Assembly (NCBI RefSeq): GCF_002157145.1
Contig: NZ_CP021361.1
Span: 3,798,501-3,862,500, forward strand
DNA length: 64,000 nucleotides
Reading direction: 5' to 3'
From: Acidovorax carolinensis
GTDB lineage: Bacteria; Pseudomonadota; Gammaproteobacteria; Burkholderiales; Burkholderiaceae_C
Shown here piece by piece: positions 27,406-34,559 of this stretch (position 1 is its first letter; every line of letters starts with the position of its first letter). The notes under the pieces were generated by a model that worked only from the letters and a program-made list of their open reading frames with translations, ran no database searches and was not told the origin of the DNA. The position numbers and the translations under genes were made by a program.

Positions 27406-28272
27406 ATGATTCGCTCCCTGTTCGCCCCCGCAATGCTCGCTTTTGCCGCCGCGGCCCCGCAGGCACAGGCGGGCGTCGTCATCAACTACAGCAACTTCAC
27501 CGGCGCCTGCGGCGATGGCACCCTCACCTGCGTCGGCAATGCAGCAACCCCTAGCAGCGCTTTGCGACTGACCCCGGCAGTTGATGGGCAAGCCGGTGCT
27601 GGCTACAGCACCACGCCGATCACGCTGGGCACGGGTGCGACCTTCAGCACCAGCTTTCAGTTCCGCCTGAGCCAGGCTGGCGGCATCGACCCCGCCGACG
27701 GCATCACCTTCGTACTGGCCCAGGCCACCAACGGCCTCGGCGGCGCCGGGGGTGGAATTGGCTACTCAGGTGTGCCCAACAGCGTTGCCATCGAATTCGA
27801 CACCTATGACAACGGCGAGGTGGGCGCCAGCAACCATATCGGCCTAGACAGAAACGGCTCGCTGAACAGCTCTCCCGTGAGCAGCCCCTACGGTGTGTCG
27901 TACTGCCACCTGTTTGACAACTCCTACCTGAGCGACGGCTGCATGAGCAACGGCAAGGTCTGGTCGGCCTTCATCAACTACGACGGCACGACACAAAAGC
28001 TCAACGTCAGCGTGCAGCAGCAAGGCCTGGCGCTGATCCAGATCATCAGCGACTATTCCATCGACGTCGGTAGCTTTTTGGGCACCAACTCGGCTTATGT
28101 CGGGTTTACGGCCGCAACCGGCGCAGGCCATCAGAACCACGACATCCTGAACTGGCAGCTCGCCACCGACACCTCCATCACCCCCGGCGGCAATAACGTG
28201 CCCGAACCCGCCAGCCTGGCGCTGCTGGCAGTTGCCGGGATTGCAGCCCTGGGCGCCAGGCGGCGCCGGTAA
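27406..28272 (+). CDS. PEP-CTERM sorting-domain protein with L-type lectin-like domain
   Basis: The 288-residue protein starts with a signal peptide (MIRSLFAPAMLAFAAAAPQA, cleaved near QAG). The middle ~230 residues look like a legume-lectin/concanavalin fold: FQFRLSQAGGIDPADGITFV, VAIEFDTYDNGE, HIGLDRNGS and a late AYVGFTAATGAGHQNHDI strand. The C-terminus is a canonical exosortase tail: VPEPASLALLAVAGIAALG, then ARRRR. It should be exported, handled by XrtA and possibly bind the polysaccharide through the lectin domain. It is the only PEP-CTERM protein I see in the window, 18 kb from xrtA, with its own sigma-54 promoter. Confidence 0.92.
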   Translation: MIRSLFAPAMLAFAAAAPQAQAGVVINYSNFTGACGDGTLTCVGNAATPSSALRLTPAVDGQAGAGYSTTPITLGTGATFSTSFQFRLSQAGGIDPADGITFVLAQATNGLGGAGGGIGYSGVPNSVAIEFDTYDNGEVGASNHIGLDRNGSLNSSPVSSPYGVSYCHLFDNSYLSDGCMSNGKVWSAFINYDGTTQKLNVSVQQQGLALIQIISDYSIDVGSFLGTNSAYVGFTAATGAGHQNHDILNWQLATDTSITPGGNNVPEPASLALLAVAGIAALGARRRR

Positions 28273-28452
28273 GCGAAGTTGCCGGGGCTGCGCGAAGATA
28301 AACGACTGGCCCCGATCCGCTGCCAGTCCGCGCTGCGCTGGCCTGGCGCAAATTGCCCCCCCCTGATTACCGCCCCCAAGAGGACGCCGCCGGTGCGGAG
28401 GAGCGCACTTGCGCGACGACACTGCGCCCGATGCACCGCACAATCCCCACCC

Positions 28453-29433
28453 ATGGGTGAATTCGATTTGATCGCACGCTATTTCACGCGGCCCGTGCAC
28501 CGCGCAGCCTTGGGCGTGGGCGACGACTGCGCGCTGCTGACACCCGCGCCGGGCATGCAGCTGGCTATCTCCAGCGACATGCTGGTGGAGGGCCGCCATT
28601 TTTTTGCGGACGTGGACCCCGGGCGCCTGGGGCACAAGGCGCTCGCAGTGAACCTGTCGGACCTGGCCGCCTGCGGCGCACGCCCGCTGGCCTTTACGCT
28701 GGCACTGGCGCTGCCCCGCGTCGATGAAGCCTGGCTCGAAGCCTTCTCGCGCGGGCTGCTGGCGCTGGCCGATGCCCATGGCTGTGAGCTGGTGGGCGGC
28801 GACACCACGCAAGGCCCGCTCAACATCTGCATCACGGTGTTCGGCGAAGTGCCCGCTGGCCACGCCCTGCTGCGCAGTGGCGCGCAACCCGGTGACGATA
28901 TCTACGTGAGCGGCACGCTGGGCGATGCCCGCCTGGCGCTGGAGGCGCTGCAGGGGCACATCGCCCTGCCGCCCGAGGCGCTCACCACCGCCCGCCTGCG
29001 GCTGGAGCAGCCTAAGCCCCGTGTGGCACTGGGCCAGGCTCTGCGCGGCGTGGCTAGCAGTGCCCTGGATGTGAGCGACGGTCTGCTGGGCGATCTCGGC
29101 CACATCCTGCGCGCCTCGGGCACAGGGGCCTGCATAGACACGTCGATAACTATGAATTTAATAGCTACCAGCGCTTATTCCATAAACGCTAGATGCCAAC
29201 TTGACACTGAAATGCTTCACCAGTGCACCCTGGCCGGGGGCGATGACTACGAACTGGCCTTCACCGCACCGGTGGTCCGGCGCGCTGCGGTGGCCGCAGC
29301 GGCACAGGCCAGTGGCACGCCTGTCACGCGCATCGGCCGCGTGGAGGCAGAGCCCGGCCTGCGGCTCGTGGACGCACAAGGCCAGCCGGTGGCGCTGCGC
29401 TACGCGTCGTTCGATCACTTTGCCGGCGGTTGA
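28453..29433 (+). CDS. thiL: Thiamine-monophosphate kinase
   Basis: The 326-residue protein has the N-terminal MGEFDLIARYF, the metal/ATP-binding VGDDCALL and SSDMLVEGRHFF, VGGDTTQGP and LDVSDGLLGDLGH motifs of ThiL. It phosphorylates thiamine phosphate to thiamine diphosphate with ATP. A palindromic repeat at 29146-29193 is inserted in frame after SGTGACIDTS and encodes about 16 unusual residues (TMNLIATSAYSINARC) before the conserved LAGGDDYELAFTAP. A CACAAT hexamer lies 11 bases before the start. Its usual neighbour pgpA is 12.4 kb away. The end overlaps the convergent tetR gene by 19 bases. Confidence 0.95.
   Translation: MGEFDLIARYFTRPVHRAALGVGDDCALLTPAPGMQLAISSDMLVEGRHFFADVDPGRLGHKALAVNLSDLAACGARPLAFTLALALPRVDEAWLEAFSRGLLALADAHGCELVGGDTTQGPLNICITVFGEVPAGHALLRSGAQPGDDIYVSGTLGDARLALEALQGHIALPPEALTTARLRLEQPKPRVALGQALRGVASSALDVSDGLLGDLGHILRASGTGACIDTSITMNLIATSAYSINARCQLDTEMLHQCTLAGGDDYELAFTAPVVRRAAVAAAAQASGTPVTRIGRVEAEPGLRLVDAQGQPVALRYASFDHFAGG
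29146..29193 (+). repeat. Double-hairpin palindromic repeat, copy 1 (in thiL)
   Basis: A CTATGAATTTAATAG inverted repeat is followed by AGCGCTTATT and the near-complementary ATAAACGCT. The stretch is much richer in A/T than the surrounding thiL sequence. It is in frame and has no stop. It shares the ATAGCTnnnAGCGCTT core with the other copies in this window. Confidence 0.7.
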
Positions 29434-30023
29434 GGCACCGGCTGCGGCAGGATTCGGGACGCCGGGTCGAGCAGTTCGCACAGCAGGGCAACATGGCCCT
29501 GGCGGTAATGGTCGAGGTCCTGCGGGTTGGCGCCGCCCAGCACCACCTGCGAGAGCAGGGCATGCACCACCGGCGATAGCGCCAGCCAGGGCTCTTGCGT
29601 GATCACGCTGGGAACCACGCCCTCCTGCACGGCATGGGCACGCAGAATGTCGCCCAGCAGGATCAGATGCGGCTGCACCACGTTGCGCTTCCACAGCACG
29701 ATGAGGTGCGGCACCCGCGCGCTTTCCGCCACCAGCAGGCGCAGCGTGGCCACCGCCCCCGGCCGGCCCAGCGAGTCATAGAGCTTGTCCACCACCCACT
29801 GCGCCATTGGCCGCACGCCGGCACCCAGCACCGGCATTTCCCCCAGGTCCGGCGGGGCGAGAGAACGGGTCAGCAGCGCTTCGAACACCTCTTCCTTGCC
29901 TGCGAAATGGGCGTAGAGGCCTCCTTTGGATAGCCCGCAGCGGCGTGCGATGTCGTCCATCCGTGCGGCGGCAAAGCCTCGTTCTGAGAATTCCACCAGC
30001 GCGGCGTCCAGAATCTGCACCAC
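29415..30023 (-). CDS. TetR-family transcriptional repressor
   Basis: The 202-residue protein begins at a GTG following GGAGG by five bases. Its N-terminal helix-turn-helix reads ILDAALVEFSERGFAAARMD, then ARRCGLSKGGLYAHFAGKEE, the standard TetR DNA-binding domain. The C-terminal ligand domain is helical and not assignable to a known inducer. It is divergent from phaC, and the shared region contains the perfect palindrome at 30140-30155, the likely operator for autoregulation and for control of the phaC-led series. The inducer could be a substrate of the adjacent efflux system. Confidence 0.92.
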   Translation of the reverse strand: MVQILDAALVEFSERGFAAARMDDIARRCGLSKGGLYAHFAGKEEVFEALLTRSLAPPDLGEMPVLGAGVRPMAQWVVDKLYDSLGRPGAVATLRLLVAESARVPHLIVLWKRNVVQPHLILLGDILRAHAVQEGVVPSVITQEPWLALSPVVHALLSQVVLGGANPQDLDHYRQGHVALLCELLDPASRILPQPVPQPPAK

Positions 30024-30139
30024 ACGTACCTCCGGGGTAGTCGCTGTCGCGGGGTGCGACGGCCGGGGCAGCGGGCGAAGAGTGCAATGGCGGGGTCATC
30101 GTTTTGTCTCGGCGTTTGGCTATGCTACGCATTATTATC

Positions 30140-30155
30140 TACCGACTGGTCGGTA
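30140..30155. promoter_or_regulatory. TetR-type operator
   Basis: TACCGACTGGTCGGTA is a perfect inverted repeat with seven-base arms, the common form of TetR-family operators. It lies between the divergent tetR and phaC starts and 12 bases upstream of the FNR box, so a bound repressor could block activator access or the tetR promoter. Confidence 0.8.
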
Positions 30156-30167
30156 ATAAGGCGCAGA

Positions 30168-30209
30168 TTGATACACATCAAGCCAGAGGGTGCGATGCCT
30201 TCGTAAAGT
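30168..30209 (+). promoter_or_regulatory. FNR/Anr-dependent class II promoter of the phaC series
   Basis: TTGATACACATCAA at 30168-30181 is a perfect FNR/Anr box (TTGAT-N4-ATCAA). TAAAGT at 30204-30209 fits a -10 hexamer. If transcription starts near 30216, the box is centred at -41.5, the classical class II activator position. This is a direct sequence match; low-oxygen induction is the inference. Confidence 0.8.
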
Positions 30210-30253
30210 ACCCCCTGCACGGCCCGGCACATTCATCACCTGGGAGACCATTC

Positions 30254-31999
30254 ATGCCAACCCCTGCGAACGCACCCCTGTCCATGGCCGAACGGCTTGA
30301 CCCCACCGTCCACGCCGCCTTGGCCCGCAGCGTTGCGTCGCTGTCGCACGCATCCGCCCTGATGGCGGCCAGCGACTGGGCACTGCATCTGGCCGCCTCG
30401 CCGGGCCGTTGCATGGACCTGGCCCACCTGGCGCTGCGCCAGGGGCAGGAGATGGCAGCGTACGCCCTGGCGCGCATGGCGGCCGGCCCCGACAAGGAGG
30501 CCCGCCATGCCGTGGCCACCCCCACCCAGGACCGGCGCTTTGCCGACCCCGCCTGGCAGCAGTGGCCGTTCAACCTCATGCACCAGTCGTTTGTACTCAC
30601 AGAGCAATGGTGGGCGGCCGCAACGCATGGCGTCTGGGGCGTGGACAAGCACCACGAAGACATGGTGGCCTTTGCTGCGCGGCAGTTTCTGGACATTTTC
30701 TCGCCCGGCAATCAGGTGGCCACCAACCCCGTGGTGCTCAGCCGCACGCTCACGCAAGGCGGCGCCAATCTGCTGCGTGGCTCGCTCCATCTGCTGGAAG
30801 ACGCCAGGCGCAACGCCGCAGGCGCGCCACCGGCGGGTGTCGAGAATTTCGTGGTGGGCCGCGACGTGGCCATCACGCCGGGCAAGGTGGTGCTGAAAAA
30901 CCGCGTGATGGAACTGATCCAGTACACGCCAACGACCACGGTCGTGCACCCCGAGCCAATCCTGATCGTGCCGGCGTGGATCATGAAGTACTACATCCTC
31001 GACCTGTCGCCCCACAACTCGCTCATCAAATACCTGGTGGACCAGGGCCACACGGTGTTCTGCATCTCCTGGATAAACCCGGACGCAGACGACCGCGATC
31101 TGGGCATGGACGACTACCTGGACCAGGGCTTTCACGCCGCACTGAATGCCGTCAACACCATCGTGCCCGGCCCCAAGGTGCACGCCGCAGGTTACTGCCT
31201 GGGCGGCACGCTGCTGGCCATTGCGGCCGCGGCCATGGCGCGCGACGGCGACGAGCGCCTGGCCTCGATGACGCTGTTCGCCGCACAGACCGACTTCACC
31301 GAACCGGGCGAACTGGCGCTGTTCATCGACGACAGCCAGATCAGCCTGCTGGAGGCCCAGATGGCCGATACGGGCTACCTCACCGGGGCCCAAATGGCCG
31401 GCGCGTTCCAGATGCTGCGCTCCTACGACCTGCTGTGGTCACGCCTGGTCAACGAATACCTGCTGGGCGAGCGGGCCACCATGAACGACCTGATGGCCTG
31501 GAACGCCGATACCACGCGCATGCCCGCCAGGATGCACTCGCAGTACCTGCGCCGGCTGTTCCTCAACGATGACCTCAGCGAAGGACGCTACCCCGTGGGC
31601 GGCAAGCCCGTGACGCTGGGCGACATCACGCTTCCCACCTTCATGGTCGGCACCGTGACCGACCATGTGGCCCCCTGGCGCTCGGTGTTCAAACTGCAGC
31701 AGTTGAGCCCCGCCGAGAACACCTTCGTGCTCACCAGCGGCGGCCACAACGCCGGCATCGTCAGCCCGCCCGGCAACCCGCGCCGACATTTTCAAATGCT
31801 GACCCGACCCGCGGGCGGCAACTACATGCCCCCGGACGCGTGGCTGGCCGCCGCATCCGAAACACCCGATTCATGGTGGCCAGCCTGGCTGGCATGGTTG
31901 CAGGCGCGCTCGGGCACGCCCGCCAAGCCCCCGCGCATGGGGGCGGCCGCCTACAAGCCGGTTGGCGATGCGCCGGGCACCTACGTGCTGCAGAAATAG
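30254..31999 (+). CDS. phaC: Poly(3-hydroxyalkanoate) synthase-like protein
   Basis: The 581-residue protein has an N-terminal PhaC_N region (QQWPFNLMHQSFVL, GVDKHHEDMVAFAARQFLD) and an alpha/beta-hydrolase core. The catalytic triad is complete: Cys315 in AGYCLGGTLL, Asp470 in GTVTDHVAPW and His498 in SGGHNAG. It should polymerise hydroxyacyl-CoA into polyhydroxyalkanoate. It starts after a GGGAG site and leads a nine-gene plus-strand series behind the FNR box. The genetic company (efflux, phosphotransacetylase, acetate kinase) differs from the usual phaCAB operon, so it may be a specialised second synthase. Confidence 0.9.
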   Translation: MPTPANAPLSMAERLDPTVHAALARSVASLSHASALMAASDWALHLAASPGRCMDLAHLALRQGQEMAAYALARMAAGPDKEARHAVATPTQDRRFADPAWQQWPFNLMHQSFVLTEQWWAAATHGVWGVDKHHEDMVAFAARQFLDIFSPGNQVATNPVVLSRTLTQGGANLLRGSLHLLEDARRNAAGAPPAGVENFVVGRDVAITPGKVVLKNRVMELIQYTPTTTVVHPEPILIVPAWIMKYYILDLSPHNSLIKYLVDQGHTVFCISWINPDADDRDLGMDDYLDQGFHAALNAVNTIVPGPKVHAAGYCLGGTLLAIAAAAMARDGDERLASMTLFAAQTDFTEPGELALFIDDSQISLLEAQMADTGYLTGAQMAGAFQMLRSYDLLWSRLVNEYLLGERATMNDLMAWNADTTRMPARMHSQYLRRLFLNDDLSEGRYPVGGKPVTLGDITLPTFMVGTVTDHVAPWRSVFKLQQLSPAENTFVLTSGGHNAGIVSPPGNPRRHFQMLTRPAGGNYMPPDAWLAAASETPDSWWPAWLAWLQARSGTPAKPPRMGAAAYKPVGDAPGTYVLQK

Positions 32000-32001
32000 C
32001 T

Positions 32002-33462
32002 ATGGATCACAGCCCGAACCACGCAAGTCAACCCGCCGCACTGCGCGCAGTCACGCTGGCTGCCGCCATCTGGGCGCTCGCCGGCTGCGCCTCGATGGCG
32101 CCACCCCCAGAAACGCCGGCCCTGCCGGTGCCCGCGCATTACGCCATGTCCGCGCCAGACGAGGGCACCCCGGCCGCCACCACCAGCTGGCGCGACTATT
32201 TCACCGACCCGCGCCTGCAGACCCTGATTGCCCAGGCACTGGAGAACAACCGCGACCTGCGCGCCACTGCGCTGCGCGTGCAGGAGGCCCGGGCCGCCTA
32301 TGGCATCCAGCGCGCCGATCTGCTGCCCGCCATCGGCGCCCAGGCCGGCATGGACCGCTCACGCGTGCCGGCCGACCTGAACCTCACCCGCCAGCCCCTG
32401 CTCGGCAGCCAGTACCAGGTGGGGCTGGGCCTGGCCAGCTGGGAAATCGACTTCTGGGGCCGGGTGCGCAGCCTGAGCAATGCGGCCCTGGAAAACTACC
32501 TGGCCACCGATGCGGCCCGCCACGCCGTCACGCTGGGCCTGATCGCCCAGGTTGCCCAAAGCGATCTGGCGCTGCGGGAGCTGGAGGAGCGCCTGGTGCT
32601 GGCGCACCAGGCCATCGCCAGCCGAAAGGAAAGCCTGCGCATCTTCCAGCGGCGCGTGGACGTCGGCTCCGCATCGCGGCTGAATCTGACCCAGGTGCAA
32701 ACGCTGCTCACCCAGGCCCAGGCACTGGGTGCACAACTGATACAGGCGCGCGCGCAACAGGCCAACGCACTGGCGCTGCTGGTCGGCGCTACGGTGGAGC
32801 CAGCGCCCAACGCGCGCCTCGATGAAGTGCACCTGCCGCCGCTGCGCGCGGGCCTGCCCTCCGACCTGCTGGTGCAGCGCCCGGACATCATGGCGGCCGA
32901 GCACCAGCTCAGGGCGGCCCGGGCGCAGATCGGCGCAGCGCGTGCGGCGTTTTTCCCGCGCGTGGCCCTCACGGGCTCGCTGGGCACCGCCAGCGCCGAA
33001 CTGGGTGGCCTGTTCGACAGCGGCAGCCAGGCCTGGACGTTTTCGCCCAGCATTTCGCTGCCCCTGTTCAACGGCGGGCGCCTGCGCAACAACCTCAACC
33101 TGACCGAGGTACGCCGCGACATTGCCGTGGCCAACTACGAAAAAACCGTGCAGGGCGCGTTCCGCGATGTGTCCGACGCGCTGGTGGCGCGCCAGTCTCT
33201 GGCGGGCCAGCTGGCGATTGCCCAGAATGCGCGGGCCGCCCAAAGCGAGCGCGCACGCCTGTCCCAGTTGCGCTACGACCATGGCGCCGCCGCGTTCCTG
33301 GAAGTGCTGGATGCCCAGCGCGACCTGCTGGTGGCCGAGCAACAGGTGGTGCAGATGCGCCGTGCCCTGCTGTCCAGCCAGGTGAGCCTGTATGCCGCGC
33401 TCGGTGGTGGCGCGCTGGCCGCGCCCGCCACCGACTTCACGCCAACACGTCCCGCCCCCTGA
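32002..33462 (+). CDS. NodT-family outer-membrane efflux lipoprotein
   Basis: The 486-residue protein begins two bases after the phaC stop. A signal peptide ends with the lipobox LAGCAS. Two OEP (TolC-type) repeats follow, with SWRDYFTDPRLQTLIAQALE, YQVGLGLASWEIDFWGRVRS, LLVQRPDIMAAEHQLRAARA and AFFPRVALTGSLG. It should trimerise into the outer-membrane channel of a tripartite exporter whose adaptor and ABC parts are the next three genes. Confidence 0.95.
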   Translation: MDHSPNHASQPAALRAVTLAAAIWALAGCASMAPPPETPALPVPAHYAMSAPDEGTPAATTSWRDYFTDPRLQTLIAQALENNRDLRATALRVQEARAAYGIQRADLLPAIGAQAGMDRSRVPADLNLTRQPLLGSQYQVGLGLASWEIDFWGRVRSLSNAALENYLATDAARHAVTLGLIAQVAQSDLALRELEERLVLAHQAIASRKESLRIFQRRVDVGSASRLNLTQVQTLLTQAQALGAQLIQARAQQANALALLVGATVEPAPNARLDEVHLPPLRAGLPSDLLVQRPDIMAAEHQLRAARAQIGAARAAFFPRVALTGSLGTASAELGGLFDSGSQAWTFSPSISLPLFNGGRLRNNLNLTEVRRDIAVANYEKTVQGAFRDVSDALVARQSLAGQLAIAQNARAAQSERARLSQLRYDHGAAAFLEVLDAQRDLLVAEQQVVQMRRALLSSQVSLYAALGGGALAAPATDFTPTRPAP

Positions 33463-33482
33463 GCCAGACCCTTTCAAGCACC

Positions 33483-34556
33483 ATGAACTCCACCCTCAAG
33501 AACCGGCTGATTTTCCTGGCCATTGCGGTCGCCGTGTTGGCCGCAGGCGCCTACACCTGGACCACGCTGCGCCCACAGGACCCCGGCGACAGCCTTGTCA
33601 GCGGCAATGGCCGCATCGAGGCCACCGAAATCGACGTGGCGGCCAAGCTGGGCGGCCGCGTGCAGAGCATTGTGGTGAAGGAGGGTGAGTTCGTCACCGC
33701 CGGCCAGACCCTGGCCCACATGCAGATCGACACGCTCGAAGCCTCACGCGATGAAGCCAGGGCACGCCAGCAACAGGCTGTGGCCGCCGTAGCCAGCGCC
33801 CAGGCCCAGGTGGCCGTACGCGAAAGCGACCGCCAGGCCGTGCTGGCACTGGTGGCGCAGCGCCAGAGCGAGCTCGATGCGGCGCAGCGGCGCCTGGCAC
33901 GCTCGCAGACGCTGGTGCGCGAAGGCGCCTCGTCGGACCAGGAAGTGGATGACGACCGCGCCCGCGAACGCAGCCTGCAGGCGGCCGTGGTGGCGGCCAA
34001 GGCCCAGGCCGATGCCGCCCAGGCCGCCATCACCGCGGCACGCACCCAGGTGGCCAGCGCGCGCGCCGCAGTAACGGCTGCAGAAGCCTCGGTGGCGCGC
34101 ATCAAGGCCGACATCGACGACAGCGCGCTGGTTGCCCCGCGCAGTGGCCGCGTGCAATACCGCATTGCCCAGCCCGGCGAGGTGATCGGCGGCGGCGGCA
34201 AGGTGCTCAATCTGGTGGACCTGTCCGATGTCTACATGACGTTTTTCCTGCCTGAAACCGTGGCCGGCAGGCTGGCGCTGGGCAGCGAGGTGCGCATCGT
34301 GCTCGATGCGGCGCCGCAGCTCGTGATTCCGGCCCGGGTGTCGTTCGTGGCCAGCACCGCGCAATTCACCCCCAAGACCGTGGAAACCGCCAGCGAGCGG
34401 CAAAAGCTGATGTTCCGCGTCAAGGCGCAGATTGCGCCCGAATTGCTGCAAAAGCATGTGCAGCTGGTCAAGACCGGTTTGCCCGGCATGGCCTGGCTCA
34501 AGCTCGACGCCAACGCGCCCTGGCCGGCCCATCTCGCCGTGAAGCTGCCGGAGTAA
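33483..34556 (+). CDS. HlyD-family periplasmic adaptor (YhiI-like)
   Basis: The 357-residue protein has one N-terminal membrane anchor (LIFLAIAVAVLAAGAYTW), a biotinyl-lipoyl-like strand set (NGRIEATEIDVAAKLGGRV), a long alpha-helical hairpin of about 120 residues rich in Ala, Arg and Gln, and a C-terminal beta-barrel (APRSGRVQYRIAQPGEVIGG). This is the membrane-fusion protein linking the RbbA/YhhJ transporter to the outer-membrane factor. The order adaptor-RbbA-YhhJ equals that of E. coli yhiI-rbbA-yhhJ. Confidence 0.94.
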   Translation: MNSTLKNRLIFLAIAVAVLAAGAYTWTTLRPQDPGDSLVSGNGRIEATEIDVAAKLGGRVQSIVVKEGEFVTAGQTLAHMQIDTLEASRDEARARQQQAVAAVASAQAQVAVRESDRQAVLALVAQRQSELDAAQRRLARSQTLVREGASSDQEVDDDRARERSLQAAVVAAKAQADAAQAAITAARTQVASARAAVTAAEASVARIKADIDDSALVAPRSGRVQYRIAQPGEVIGGGGKVLNLVDLSDVYMTFFLPETVAGRLALGSEVRIVLDAAPQLVIPARVSFVASTAQFTPKTVETASERQKLMFRVKAQIAPELLQKHVQLVKTGLPGMAWLKLDANAPWPAHLAVKLPE

Positions 34557-34559
34557 AGC

